From NCBI RefSeq assembly GCF_038502225.1, contig NC_091311.1, positions 35,590,084-35,654,083 of the forward strand: 64,000 nt of DNA, in the 5' to 3' direction. This document shows, one piece after another, positions 24,200 through 35,690 of the stretch (within the stretch, counting starts at the first letter, position 1; the number at the start of each line of letters is the position of its first letter). The notes beneath the pieces were generated by a model. The model was not told where the DNA came from, did not search any database, and was given only the letters and a program-made list of their open reading frames with translations. The stretch comes from Cherax quadricarinatus. Taxonomy: Eukaryota; Arthropoda; Malacostraca; Decapoda; Parastacidae. The position numbers and the translations under genes are program-made.

Positions 24200-24425
24200 G
24201 TGCTGAAAGTAACCAAGACAGAATTCGCAGCAATAGATTCAACTTGGACATATTTAGATTTAGAAAGGATGAGGAGAGCGAACTCGCTGGTTACCGTCAT
24301 TGAAGCGAGAACGGACAGTTTTCAAAAGAGATTAGACGGGTAAATGAGTGAATGTGGTTGGGTGTGAGTTAAACATCCCCAGCATGGGCCACTCTGTACC
24401 TACGCTCTCGTGTTCTCGTTTATTA
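24200..24425 (+). mobile_element. LINE 3' end fragment, CR1-like, degraded
   Basis: RFNLDIFRFRKDEE then a deletion and QFSKEIRRV; compare the better 44537-44722 copy (FKLVKFRFRKYT ... TFKNRLDKF). It is followed by CATGGGCCACTCTGTACC and a CTCTCGTGTTCTCG tail. Confidence 0.5.
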
Positions 24426-24466
24426 TGATGATGAATTCCCGAAGGATACCTGAAGGATTGTTTTGG

Positions 24467-24682
24467 GGGTCAACTCCCCCGTCTTTTGTTCTTCGACCAG
24501 GCCTCCTTGTGGTTCAAGGCCTGATGAACCAGACTTACTGCTGGCCACACGCAGTCCATCGAACCACAGCCTGGCTGATCAGGAATTAACATGTGCAAGT
24601 CATTTATCATACACACGTATCTGTATTCTGTAAATCTAAAATCAAAGCTTCTTGCTGTCTCACATACATAAATGCGATCCAA
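24467..24682 (-). mobile_element. LINE C-terminal fragment, diverged
   Basis: The - frame reads LIPDQPGCGS, VHQALNHKEAWS, KNKRRGS, stop, the same block as at 23735 with deletions. Confidence 0.65.
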
Positions 24683-24954
24683 AAGTCTGCAAGTATAGGA
24701 CGGAAGATCGAGTCATCAATACAAGGAGTGGTGGAAGCTTGATTCTCTCTCTGTAAGAGCATGTTGTGGACTCCCGTTGCTCCTGTGCTCTTGCTCGGGT
24801 GTGAATATCTTAGGAAATTGTTTGAGTGTTTTGGTAGAGAGTATAACTATGTTGATAATGGCTGTCTGGAGGGAAGAGGCGGTTTTGACTACTGTTGTAG
24901 CAATTGTAGCAGTGCCCTGGGTAACCGGTGTGGGAAAAAGTGGCTAGTGTTGTA

Positions 24955-25080
24955 GAGGTCGGTGGTGTGATAGAGAGTTGTAATGTGGTGGTCGTAGTGT
25001 ATAGCGTGGTAGAGAGTTGTGGTGTGGGGGGTGGTAGAGTCTAGTTTGGCGTGGTAGAGAGTGGTAGTGTTGACTGTAGA
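24955..25080. repeat. Degenerate GTGGTAGAGAGTTGTG repeat
   Basis: About six loose units of 18-25 bp. 24683-24954 shows no feature. Confidence 0.65.
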
Positions 25081-26030
25081 AGACACTTTAAAAAAGAACT
25101 TCCCTAGGGCTTTACGCACGTCATAAGTTAGGAACACCTTAGATGCCAGAACCAAGGGATACTGACTAGTGGAAAGCCTTAAAGGACCATAACAACATTA
25201 GTAGGCATGGTTCTAACTTACAAAATACTGGGAAAACCTGTTGACAGAGGGCACAGCCATCACACAGAGACACAGCTAGAAACATAAACGAGGACATCAT
25301 TGACACGTACACAGAAGTCACTCCCCACAGCCTTCTCCCCCTAGAGTGGTATCCAACCCTCTGGCAGACCAACTCTCTCCCCCTCCCAACAATATCTAAA
25401 AATCCCTTACCTATACAACCCTTCCTACCCACTCTCGCGGTAGCTGGCAACCATTCTCCCCAATTTATGAGAATTACAAAATATAATAAACAGTTCATAA
25501 GCCTCATTATCATTATTAAAGTCTCTCAATAAATTACATGTGACATGCCTAAAAGTGGTTCTTGAACCTCGCTAAGATGAACATTTTGCCCTGGACGACC
25601 GGCAATGGACAGTACTTTATTGTTTTTTTACCCACTATAGTACGACATCTTGTAAACGCCAGCTGGTTGAGGTCTCGCAGGCGTTCCTCGTGTTTACAAA
25701 GTAGCGTTGTAACCCAAAGCTTGGGGACGGTAGCTTAGTTTACAGCATCCGCTGTAGGTCGCAGCGACCAGCGGTAGTGCACGTCCTCAGAGGATATGAA
25801 CCTAGGTAGACCTATTCGTAAACTGAGTGATAGGAGACTAATAACGAGGACAATAATCAAAAGAGACGAACGAGTGGAAACATCGTCTGGCAAACCAACT
25901 TACTGACTCAGTTTACTGACTCGTGACTCAGTGACTATTTGCTTAGATTTAGAAAATAGTTTAATAAAAATCAGGGGGTGAAAGAAGTAAAATTTACTCT
26001 AGCAATATAAAAATATATAAAGCTGACTTA
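25081..26030. other. No gene seen; possible tRNA-like remnant at 25730-25800
   Basis: Unique sequence. ACGGTAGCTTAGTTTACAGC near 25730 resembles an A-box region, but no B box follows in place. Confidence 0.35.
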
Positions 26031-26063
<33 letters not shown>

Positions 26064-26075
26064 GTGTGTGTGTGT

Positions 26076-26142
<67 letters not shown>
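26031..26142. repeat. (GT)n microsatellite
   Basis: GT with TATG interruptions. Confidence 0.97.
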
Positions 26143-26146
<4 letters not shown>

Positions 26147-26589
26147 AGTGTTTTTTTTTGCCACTCATACTCACCCTAACCATCACTTTCACACTCATTT
26201 TCCTCACCATACATTCCTCCTTATCTTCCTCCTCCTGCCTCTATCTTACCCCTTCATCCTCCCATCTCCCTTCTCATCTTCATCACCCCCGACCCCCCCC
26301 ACCCCCCACCCCTCCTCCTTCAAATTACCATTCAGGAAGTCATTAACGATGGTTGTTAGTTGAGACGTAATTGTTACCCAGTCTCTCACGTACGAGCCGG
26401 AGATCCTTGGCTTTGGATCCTATCCTCCCTTTCCTCGGATCAAACTTGTTTGTTCTCCCTTCTATACCCTCTGATGATCGCTACGGGTTTGTCGCTTCCT
26501 ACCCCCCCCCCCGCGCAATGAAGGGGGTGGTTAGGGTCGTTAGGGCAGAGTGATTCAGGGTGTTATTGATCAGTGTCCAGTCGTTCATC
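26143..26589. other. C/T-rich then unique; no gene
   Basis: 26160-26330 is pyrimidine-rich. No supported frame. Confidence 0.4.
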
Positions 26590-26850
26590 GTTCTACTTAT
26601 ATCATTCTCCCTTTTCATCATTCTTTTTCAGCATTCTTCTTGTTCATCATTCTCTTTCATCATTCTTCTTTCTCATCATTCTTCCTGTTCATCATTCTAC
26701 TTATTCATCATTCTCTTTGTATCTTTCTTGTTGCATCATTTTCCTTCCATCATTATCCTTGTTTATCATTCTTCTTGTATCATTCTCCTTCGGGGAACCA
26801 TCATTCGTGTTGCAACACTTTCCGTGTACCATCATTCTTGCTGCAGCTTC
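26590..26850. repeat. Degenerate ATCATTCT-rich repeat, ~20-25 bp
   Basis: Units around TTGTTCATCATTCTTCT with many variants. Confidence 0.75.
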
Positions 26851-27059
26851 GCTTAATTATTACGCCCGGGTAAATGTGTTGAGAGCTAAAGACTGAATTT
26901 GCTGTTGCAAATTGAATGTAGGTGGGCGTTTAAGTGGTTGTTTGTTGCAAGTGGATGCTCGGGTGCAGGTATGATTAGTTGCAAGGGAAGGATGATTTGT
27001 TGCATGTTGAAGCTGCTCTGCATGATGAAGGCTTTCTGGTAGTGTATGACTCGCAGCAG

Positions 27060-27515
27060 GTCAACGACCAGGTGTTGCTAGGTATTGTATTGTTGTTCCT
27101 AGGTGTTGTTGTTGCTAGGTGTAATATTGCTGTTAAGTGCTGTATTGTTGTTGATAGGTGTTGTGTTGTTGTTGCTAGGTGGTACTGTTGCTAGGTGTTG
27201 TTGTTGCTAGGTGTAATATTGTTGTTAGATGTTGTATTGTTGATAGGTGTTTTATTGTTGCTAGGTGTTGTATTGCTGTTGATAGGTGTTGTATTGCTGT
27301 TGTTAGGTGTTGTATTGTTCCTAGGTGGTGTATTGTTGTTGGTAGGTGCTGTATTGTTGTTGCTAGGTATTGTATTATTACTAAGTGTTGTATTGTTGTT
27401 GTATGACGTATTATGGTCCCAAGCTCTTGCATTTTTTTTGCAAGATGTGTTGTCGAGGAGAACTGGATTGTTGCATGATGTATTCTTGACAGGTGTTGTA
27501 TTTATTGTTGTTGCA
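27060..27515. repeat. GTT-rich minisatellite, ~21-27 bp units
   Basis: Units around GCTAGGTGTTGTATTGTTGT with variable GTT count. It ends at about 27400, with looser copies to 27515. Confidence 0.85.
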
Positions 27516-27694
27516 GACTGAAGATTTCTGGGAAATCTCTGAGAGCAGATTGTGAATCAGTCTGCTGTTACCGTGGCTCATGTCTGTGACTGTGTGAGCC
27601 AGGCTAGTGTAGACATCAACTGTTATGATTTTGGAACTGACTCAGCAGACAGTAAGTAGCCTTGTCTGTCGTTTGCTCCCTGTGTGGCCACTGC

Positions 27695-27896
27695 TGCCGC
27701 AGAGACAGCAGTGGCCATGTCTGTAAGACTTGGCCACCCCTTATAGACAGCAATAGCCACATCTGGAAGTCTTGGCCATCCCATGGAGAGAAAGAGAGAG
27801 CAATTGCTATATCTGGAAATCTTGGCCATTTCGGTCCAAGTCGGACCGAAACGTCGTCGTAAGCTCCCCTCTCTTGTGTGCGGGTTATTTATGTAT

Positions 27897-27933
<37 letters not shown>

Positions 27934-27960
27934 AGAGCAATGGCCACATCTAGAAGTCTC
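27695..27960. repeat. ~50-bp tandem repeat interrupted by a fold-back module and (GA)n
   Basis: Units around GACAGCAATAGCCACATCTG and GAAGTCTTGGCCA recur at 27700, 27750, 27805 and 27935. Between the last two lies ATTTCGGTCC, AAGTC, GGACCGAAACGTCGTCGTAA (27828-27865). The following tail to TGTGCGGGTTATTTATGTA matches an arm of the 45688 palindrome, and a (GA)n run (27912-27936) comes after it. Confidence 0.7.
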
Positions 27961-28004
27961 ATCTGTCTTGACCACGGGGCCGGATGCTGGCGCTGGCTTT
28001 CATC

Positions 28005-28354
28005 ACCCTCCCCCTCCCTCCCTCTCAACCTTCAGGGCTACAGTTCACCTTTGATCTTCTTATCCCTTCCTATCCCTCCCATCCCCCTATTTTCCCCTCC
28101 CATTACTTGTTCTCCTCATCCCTCTTCCTCTTTACCCCGTTTTCTTTGCTCCTTCCTCCCACCCTTTTACCCTCACGCATCTCTCCTTCACTGGACATGA
28201 TAGAGCTCTCTTGCCTGCCTCCATCTCTTATTTTCCCTATATTATTTTTCCCTTCCTTCCTTCCTTCCTATTTTCCTCATTTTTTTCCTCCCTTTCTTTC
28301 CCTAGACTGTGAAGAGATCACATTGCTATGGAATATACGCTTCAGTGACCTTGG
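28005..28354. other. Pyrimidine-rich sequence, no gene
   Basis: C/T-rich throughout (CCTCCC, CTTCCTTCC). Open frames here are composition artefacts. Confidence 0.5.
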
Positions 28355-28548
28355 TGTTTCGTAGCTCGGTTGGTAGCGCACTCAGTTCACACACTGAGAT
28401 CCGTGGTTCGATCCCCGGTACGGGTGGAAAGATTAGGACGTATCTCCTTAAGACACCTGCTGTCCTTGCTCACCTAGAAGTAAAATAGGTACCTGGGTGT
28501 TAGTCGGCTGGTGTGGGTCGCATCCTGGAGACAAAATTGACATACCTG
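28355..28548 (+). mobile_element. tRNA-derived SINE, 5' half (split copy)
   Basis: TAGCTCGGTTGGTAGCG then a perfect B box GGTTCGATCCC (28405-28415), and body GGTGTTAGTCGGCTGGTGTG. Continuity with the family (22312 copy) breaks at about 28548 and resumes at 28808. Confidence 0.8.
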
Positions 28549-28806
28549 ACATTACCTGGAGGTTATTCCGGGGATCAACGCCCCCGCGGCCCGGTCCATG
28601 ACCAGGCCTTCCGATGGATCAGGGCCTGGCCAACTAGGCTGTTACTGCTGGCCGCACGCAGTCCAACGTACGAGCCACAGCCCGGCTGATCCGGCACTGA
28701 CTTTAGGTATCTGTCCAGCTCTCTCTTGAAGGCAGCCAGGGGTTTATTGGCAATTCCCCTAATGCTTGATGGGAGGCTGTTGAACAGTCTTGGGCCCCGG
28801 ACACTT
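28549..28806 (-). mobile_element. LINE C-terminal fragment inserted in a SINE
   Basis: The - strand has about 76 open codons: RGPRLFNSLPSSIRGIANKP, LAAFKRELDRYLKS, VPDQPGCGSYVG, LRAASSNSLVGQALIHRKAW, SWTGPRGR, stop. It is the best preserved copy of this C-terminal block in the window. Confidence 0.8.
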
Positions 28807-28869
28807 ATGGTATGTTATTGATGTTAGCTATGGTCTGTATAAGTTGTACATGTACTTGTAGAAATAAAG

Positions 28870-28923
<54 letters not shown>
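28807..28923 (+). mobile_element. tRNA-derived SINE, 3' half with (ATT)n tail
   Basis: TATGTTATTGATGTTAGCTA, then TTGTACATGTACTTGTAGAA and ATAAAG, matching 22561-22619 of the intact copy, then (ATT)n to 28923. Confidence 0.8.
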
Positions 28924-29755
28924 GTACATCCCTGAATCCCCTACCCTTGCCGATGACAGTACACTAACACTTGTTTATGCAAGAGATGAAATATCAACTG
29001 CTCTGATCTGCATCAGTCACCAGATTACAGCTGTATCAGCTTGCGAGAAACAATGGCAGGTTTCCTTTGCTTCTCAGAAAACACTTTCAAAGATGGTCTC
29101 TAGACAGCATGACATCAGTTCTGGAGCGTTGGTAAGAATGAATGAAAGAGTGTTTGAACCTGGGGAGGAGGTCAATACGTTTAGAGTGAAATCTTATACC
29201 AACTTGTCTGTGAAGAATCACGTGTTGAATCTTGCAAACAAGGCAGCCAAGAAACTCCCAGCCCGAAGGTGTTTATCGCGCCTGCTTCGCAACATTGGCT
29301 ACAGAACTCTGCATGAGATACACAGTTGCGTTCATCCCTTGAATGCGCTCTACTTTCTTGGACTGCCTGTTCCCCGTCCCATCTGTGACTTCCACACAAC
29401 AGAGAGAAGTGTGCAAGGCGACTTACCTCTCGTGTGGACCCGGTTTAGTCAAGTCTGTCACCTCGGAGAGATGTGGATGGCCTTACTGTGATGCTCAAAG
29501 TCATCAAAGCTCCATACTTGGCTGCACTCCGCGGTCAGGGTAAAGACAGCTTTTATTCTACAAGACGGGCAGCAAACAGTGCCCACACTGGCAGTATGTT
29601 TTCTCGAGAACATCATTTCATCTGATATCGTTGCTTCCTAAAATGACTCGAGTTTAGAACGTTTCGCACAGCATTTAAACACTAATAAAGAAAAGCCAGT
29701 TAATTAAGTGAAATCTTTGGCTTACAGCTGATTGCAGCTTCATCCTCTACCCTGA
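28924..29755 (+). mobile_element. LINE RT fragment (same family as 46590), degraded
   Basis: The frame 28922-29491 includes ADDSTLTLVYARDE (RT motif C region; YADD partly kept as ADD), ISHQITAVSACEKQWQVSFA, VRMNERVFEPGEEV, KNHVLNLANKAAKKLPA and LHEIHSCVHPLN. It aligns with 47035-47490. Homology continues out of frame to AGACGGGCAGCAAACAGTGC (29558). The 5' end abuts the SINE (ATT)n tail, indicating a truncated insertion or a later join. It lacks motifs A and B. Confidence 0.8.
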
Positions 29756-31504
29756 GCTGAGAGACTTCTGTAGTGTCAGCCTGAGCTGGGAGACTTCTGT
29801 AGTGTCAGCCTGAGCTGGGAGACTTCTGTAATGTCTGCCTGAGCTGGGAGAATTCTGTAATGTCTGCCTGAGCTGGGAGACTTTTGTAGTGTCAGCCTGA
29901 GCTGGGAGACTTCTGTAATGTCAGCCTGAGCTGGGAGACTTCTGTAGTGTCAGCCTGAGCTGGGAGACTTCTGTAGTGTCAGCCTGAGCTGGGAGACTTC
30001 TGTAATGTCTGCCTGAGCTGGGAGACTTCTGTAATGTCTGCCTGAGCTGGGAGACTTCTGTAATGTCTGCCTGAGCTGGGGAACTTCTGTAATGTCTGCC
30101 TGAGCTGGGAGACTTTTGTAGTGTCAGCCTGAGCTGGGAGACTTCTGTAATGTCAGCCTGAGCTGGGAGACTTCTGTAGTGTCAGCCTGAGCTGGGAGAC
30201 TTCTGTAGTGTCAGCCTGAGCTGGGAGACTTCTGTAATGTCAGCCTGAGCTGGGAGACTTCTGTAATGTCAGCCTGAGCTGGGAGACTTCTGTAATGTCA
30301 GCCTGAGCTGGGAGACTTCTGTAGTGTCAGCCTGAGCTGGGAGACTTCTGTAATGTCTGCCTGAGCTGGGAGACTTCTGTAATGTCAGCCTGAGCTGGGA
30401 GACTTCTGTAATGTCAGCCTGAGCTGGGAGACTTCTGTAATGTCAGCCTGAGCTGGGAGACTTCTGTAGTGTCAGCCTGAGCTGGGAGACTTCTGTAATG
30501 TCAGCCTGAGCTGGGAGACTTCTGTAGTGTCAACCTGAGCTGGGAGACTTCTGTAATGTCTGCCTGAGCTGGGAGAATTCTGTAATGTCTGCCTGAGCTG
30601 GGAGACTTTTGTAGTGTCAGCCTGAGCTGGGAGACTTCTGTAATGTCAGCCTGAGCTGGGAGACTTTTGTAGTGTCAGCCTGAGCTGGGAGACTTCTGTA
30701 ATGTCAGCCTGAGCTGGGAGACTTTTGTAGTGTCAGCCTGAGCTGGGAGACTTCTGTAATGTCAGCCTGAGCTGGGAGACTTCTGTAATGTCAGCCTGAG
30801 CTGGGAGACTTCTGTAGTGTCAGCCTGAGCTGGGAGACTTCTGTAGTGTCAGCCTGAGCTGTGAGACTTCTGTAATGTCAGCCTGAGCTGGGAGACTTCT
30901 GTAATGTCAGCCTGAGCTGGGAGACTTCTGTAATGTCAGCCTGAGCTGGGAGACTTCTGTAGTGTCAGCCTGAGCTGGGAGACTTCTGTAATGTCTGCCT
31001 GAGCTGGGAGACTTCTGTAATGTCAGCCTGAGCTGGGAGACTTCTGTAATGTCAGCCTGAGCTGGGAGACTTCTGTAATGTCAGCCTGAGCTGGGAGACT
31101 TCTGTAGTGTCAGCCTGAGCTGGGAGACTTCTGTAATGTCAGCCTGAGCTGGGAGACTTCTGTAGTGTCAGCCTGAGCTGGGAGACTTCTGTAATGTCTG
31201 CCTGAGCTGGGAGAATTCTGTAATGTCTGCCTGAGCTGGGAGACTTTTGTAGTGTCAGCCTGAGCTGGGAGACTTCTGTAGTGTCAGCCTGAGCTGGGAG
31301 ACTTCTGTAATGTCAGCCTGAGCTGGAAGACTTCTGTAATGTCTGCCTGAGCTGGGAGACTTCTGTAATGTCTGCCTGAGCTGGGAGACTTCTGTAATGT
31401 CAGCCTGAGCTGGGAGATTTTTGTAGTGTCAGCCTGAGCTGGGAGACTTCTGTAGTGTCAGCCTGAGCTGGGAAACTTCTGTAATGTCAGCCTGAGCTGG
31501 GAGA

Positions 31505-31507
<3 letters not shown>
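29756..31507. repeat. 29-bp minisatellite, ~60 copies
   Basis: Unit contains CCTGAGCTGGGAGACTTCTG followed by TAATGTCAG. Variants (TAGTG/TAATG, TCAG/TCTG, ACTTCT/ACTTTT/AATTCT) recur in blocks (for example 29840-30000 against 30560-30720), suggesting multi-unit duplications. Confidence 0.97.

Positions 31508-31553
<46 letters not shown>
31508..31553. repeat. (AC)n microsatellite
   Basis: Pure AC. Confidence 0.97.
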
Positions 31554-31554
<1 letters not shown>

Positions 31555-31620
31555 GGGGCCAGGAGCTAGGACTCGACCCCTGCAACCACAAATAGGTGAG
31601 TACACACACACACACACTTA
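31554..31620 (+). mobile_element. LINE 3' end block between (AC)n tracts
   Basis: GGCCAGGAGCTAGGACTCGA then CCCCTGCAACCACAAATAGG and TGAGTACACACACA; sense orientation of the block at 10137. Confidence 0.65.
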
Positions 31621-31915
31621 TATGGGTTTCAAGCCTGTCTACTCTCTGTATATATACACTGAGAGAGACACTGTATATACCCTCGCAATACACCGTGTAT
31701 ATTCCCCTGAGGCGTCTCGCTCGATTATAGCAATTATATCGGCGTGTCCACGCGCTGCGCACACCAGCTGCCACCTGTCAGAGCGTGGCGCAGTGCGCCG
31801 CATGCGCACACACTCACACAGGGCAAGCAAACACGCGTACACACGCACACACACACATACGTACACACGCACACGCACACATACGATAAAGTAGATTTAC
31901 TGAAACAATACCAAT
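31621..31915. other. Unique then CA-rich sequence, no gene
   Basis: Contains imperfect inverted TATATACACTGAGAGAG/TCTCTGTATATATA stretches and GCGCAC-rich 31745-31810. Confidence 0.4.
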
Positions 31916-31924
31916 TTCTTCTTT

Positions 31925-32040
31925 ATTCTCTTCCTCTACTCTTTCTCCTCCTCCTCCTTCTCCTCCTCCTCCTTCTCCTCCTCCTCCTTCTCCTCCTCCT
32001 CCTTCTCCTCATCTTTCTTCTTCTTCTTCTTCTTCTTTTT
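31925..32040. repeat. (CTCCTC)n-(CTT)n low complexity
   Basis: CTCCTCCTTCT units followed by CTT triplets. Confidence 0.93.
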
Positions 32041-32090
32041 ATAAGTATATATCACTCTGTACCCCTCAGTTTGCGTCACGAAATTAATGT

Positions 32091-32400
32091 GGAGAGGGGT
32101 ACAAGAAAGGGGAGAGAGGTTCAAGAGAGGGGAGAGGGGTTCAAGAGAGGGGAGAGGGGTTCAAGAGAGGGAAGAGGGGGTCAAGAGAGGAGAGAGGGGT
32201 TCAAGAGAGGGGAGAGGGGTTCAAGAGAGGGGAGAGGGGCTCAAGAGAGTGGAGAGGGGTTCAAGAGAGGGGAGAGGGGTTCAAGAGAGGGGAGAGGGGT
32301 TCAAGAGAGGGGAGAGGGGTTCAAGAGAAGGGGGAGGGGTTCAAGAGGAGAGGGGTTCAAGAGAGGGGGAAAAGGAGGTGAGAAAAGTGGTGTGAAGGGT
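32091..32400. repeat. 20-bp minisatellite, ~14 copies
   Basis: Unit TTCAAGAGAGGGGAGAGGGG. Purine-rich flank to about 32570. Confidence 0.95.
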
Positions 32401-32649
32401 AGGGGGTGAACGAGGTAAGGGGTAGAGGGGGTAAGTGATGAGAGGCTAATGAAAGGTAAGGGAAGGGGTTAAATATAGAGTTAAGGCAGGGGAGGGGAGG
32501 AGGAAGGGGAAGGGATGTCTGTACCCTGCAGGGGGTGGGGTATGGGCGGAGGAGGGGTGAGGGTAGGAGGGGATGGCAGTAGCAGCTGTGTGGTGGGCAG
32601 CTGGGCACGGTTGGGGTCATGGTGATTATGCCCTTGATGCTCCGTCACC

Positions 32650-32735
32650 TGTGTACTCACCTATTTGTGGTTGCAGGGGTCGATTCATAGCTCCTGGCCC
32701 CTCCTCTTCACTGATCGCTACCACCAACACCTATC
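32650..32735 (-). mobile_element. LINE 3' end block
   Basis: CACCTATTTGTGGTTGCAGG then GGTCGATTCATAGCTCCTGG; - strand copy of the block at 31554. Confidence 0.6.
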
Positions 32736-33735
32736 CTCAACTAGCATCAACACCCACTAGCCAACACCTATCCTCAACTAGCATCAACACCCACTAGCCA
32801 ACACCTATCCTCAACTAGCATCAACACCCACTAGCCAACACCTATCCTCAACTAGCATCAACACCCACTAGCCAACACCTATCCTCAACTACCATCAACA
32901 CCCACTAGCCAACACCTATCCTCAACTACCATCAACACCCGCTAGCCAACACCTATCCTCAACTAGCATCAACACCCACTAGCCAACACCTATCCTCAAC
33001 TAGCATCAACACCCACTAGCAAACACCTATCCTCAACTAGCATCAACACCCACTAGCCTATCAACTAGCATCAACACCCACTAGCCAACACCTATCCTCA
33101 ACTAGCATCAACACCCACTAGCCAACACCTATCCTCAACTACCATCAACACTCGCTAGCCAACACCTATCCTCAACTACCATCAACACCCGCTAGCCAAC
33201 ACCTATCCTCAACTAGCATCAACACCCACTAGCCAACACCTATCCTCAACTACCATCAACACCCACTAGCCAACACCTATCCTCAACTAGCATCAACACC
33301 CACTAGCCAACACCTATCCTCAACTACCATCAACACCCGCTAGCCAACACCTATCCTCAACTAGCATCAACACCCACTAGCCAACACCTATCCTCAACTA
33401 CCATCAACACCCGCTAGCCAACACCTATCCTCAACTACCATCAACACCCGCTAGCCAACACCTATCCTCAACTAGCATCAACACCCACTAGCCAACACCT
33501 ATCCTCAACTACCATCAACACCCACTAGCCAACACCTATCCTCAACTAGCATCAACACCCACTAGCCAACACCTATCCTCAACTACCATCAACACCCGCT
33601 AGCCAACACCTATCCTCAACTAGCATCAACACCCACTAGCCAACACCTATCCTCAACTAGCATCAACACCCACTAGCAAACACCTATCCTCAACTAGCAT
33701 CATCACCCACTAGCCAACACCTATCCTCAACTAGC
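32720..33735. repeat. 37-bp minisatellite, ~27 copies
   Basis: Unit contains CCAACACCTATCCTCAACTA then GCATCAACACCCACTAG. Two variants (AGCATC/ACCATC and CCACTAG/CCGCTAG) alternate in blocks; one unit is truncated near 33057. Confidence 0.97.
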
Positions 33736-34140
33736 CATGGATGTAAGTGTGTCATGGGGGTCGACCATGTGTTTCATGGGTGGCCGCATTTCACTTATTT
33801 TGACCAGTGACCGCAACCGCAGCTTCCCGCAGGTCTCGCCCCCCTACCCGCTCACCCCTGCCCCTCTCCTACCCCTCTCCCCTTTCCCTCACTACTACCC
33901 CTCACCCCTACCCCTCACTAACCACCCCTCACTCCTACCCCCTCACCCCTACCCCTCACTCCTACCCCTCATTCATCCCTCCCTTTTCAAAATATCCTTC
34001 TGAGAACATTCTACGGAATCCTCGGTATGCTGTGGTATCCTTGTGTGCGGGTATCTTGTGGGTATCCTGTGGTATCCCTGTCTCAGGGACACCAGCAGAT
34101 AATCCTAGGATAATACTAAGAATTATTAAGTAGTTGCATA

Positions 34141-34146
<6 letters not shown>
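33736..34146. other. C-rich degenerate sequence, then unique; no gene
   Basis: 33850-33980 is CTCACCCCTACC-rich. 34040-34090 has short GGTATCC repeats. Confidence 0.45.

Positions 34147-34206
<60 letters not shown>
34147..34206. repeat. (GA)n microsatellite
   Basis: Pure GA. Confidence 0.98.
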
Positions 34207-34208
<2 letters not shown>

Positions 34209-34565
34209 TTCAATAACTGGTTTCTCTAACCTGGTCTCTCTAAACTGGTCTCAGTAACTAGTCTCAATAACTGGTCTCAATAACTGGCCTCTCTAAACTG
34301 GTCTCAGTAACTGGTCTCTCTTAACTGATCTCAGTAACTGGTTTCTCTAAACTGGTCTCAATAACTGGTTTCTCTAAACTGGTCTCGATAACTGCTTTCT
34401 CTAAACTGGTCTCAATAACTGGTCTCAATAACTGATCTCAATAACTGGTTTATCTAAACTGGTGTCAGTATCTGGTTTCCCTAAACTGGTCTCAATAACT
34501 GGTCTCAGTAACTGGTTTCTCTAAAGTGGTCTCAGTAACTGGTCTCAATAACTGGTCTCTCCAAA
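34207..34565. repeat. ~13-25 bp degenerate AACTGGTCTC repeat
   Basis: CTCTAAACTGGTCTCAATAA and AACTGGTCTCAGT units in irregular order. Confidence 0.88.
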
Positions 34566-34574
34566 TCTTACCTG

Positions 34575-34870
34575 CATGACTCCCTAAATGATCTCCCCTG
34601 GTGTTACCTGCTATAACTTGGTGTTACCTGGTGTTACCTGGTATTAGTACCTTTTATTATCCGGTATTACCTGGTATTATCTAGTATTATCCAGAATTAT
34701 CTGGTGTTACCTGATATTACCCAGCATTATCTGGGGTTACCTGGTGTTACCTGGTGTTACCTGGTGTTATCTGGCATTATCTGGTGTTACTTGGTATTAC
34801 TTGGTGTTACATGGTGCTACCTGGTATTACCTGGCGTCACATTTGATTACCTGGTATTACTTAATCATTT
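34575..34870. repeat. ~11-bp TTACCTGGTGT repeat, degenerate
   Basis: TTACCTGGTGT/TTACCTGGTAT units with ATCTGG variants. Confidence 0.88.
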
Positions 34871-34879
34871 TTAATTGCT

Positions 34880-35042
34880 AAAGGTCACAGGTAGGCCTTC
34901 AACTCGCAACCAAAAAGGTCCTGGATTAGATTCCCTGGCCGACTAAGACGTGTCAGGTCACAGTCTTCTTACACCTGTTGTCCTTACCGTAAATAAGGAC
35001 CTGGGTTTTAGTCGACTGTCGTGTGCCACGTCGTGGGGAGGA
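34880..35042 (+). mobile_element. tRNA-derived SINE, diverged
   Basis: B-box-like GGATTAGATTCC, then TTACACCTGTTGTCCTTACC and CTGGGTTTTAGTCGACTG in family order. Confidence 0.6.
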
Positions 35043-35460
35043 GAGGGGAGGGACCCAGCCTTTTTTTTTTTAAGAAATGTATCTGGATTCTTTTGAAGTA
35101 GAATTAGATCCTCTCACTTCCTTCCTAGCTCCTCCTTTCCGTGGTAAAGAGGATCGCAAATGCTGCCTGGGAATAAGGACACGAAGCAGAGCAGAAAATG
35201 ATTTGGATCGCTTTTCACGGAGCATTGAATTCCCTCCCTTGGTTCCCTGGCCGATATAAACACCTTTCCCACGCTACAACTGGGGCTATTTTACTGTGTT
35301 TTTTTTTTTTTCAGTGAATACTGGATGATCTATCTTCACTCTTTTTCAAATCTGAATTTCTGTTTCTATTGAATGTTCTGTGGAAAATGCTCTTGTGTTT
35401 TGAGTTTGTGTGTTTTTCCAAACTGAGTTCCGAGGATGGCTGGTTCTCGCACCGGAAGAG
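35043..35460. other. No gene seen
   Basis: Unique sequence with T-rich runs. Confidence 0.35.
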
Positions 35461-35690
35461 TTAAACACAGCTGTGTTTAACCATTCGCTCTGCGTAGAGC
35501 TTCATTAAGCCGATGTCTTGATAAAGCTCTATTTAGAACGAAACACGGCTTGATAAATCTGCACGCATTGAAACACACATTGATAAAGCTCTACAAGCTC
35601 TTACTTGAAAAGCTCTACACAGAGCGAAGTATGACATACTGAAACTTCCCAGTGAGTAGAAACATGACTTGATTAAGCTATACACAGATT
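35461..35690. repeat. Degenerate GATAAAGCTCTA repeats related to fold-back family
   Basis: TTGATAAAGCTCTA and ACAGAGCGAA-type phrases recur five or six times with loose ~30-40 bp spacing, like the arms at 52724 and 53357. Confidence 0.5.

Noticed and set aside
25724..25800. Possible tRNA-like head
   Set aside because: An A-box-like phrase only; no B box at the right spacing and no match to the SINE body.
28005..28364. ORFs rich in Pro/Ser/Leu/Phe
   Set aside because: Composition artefact of a pyrimidine-rich tract; the same applies to 11112-11400, 26143-26360 and 33807-34003.
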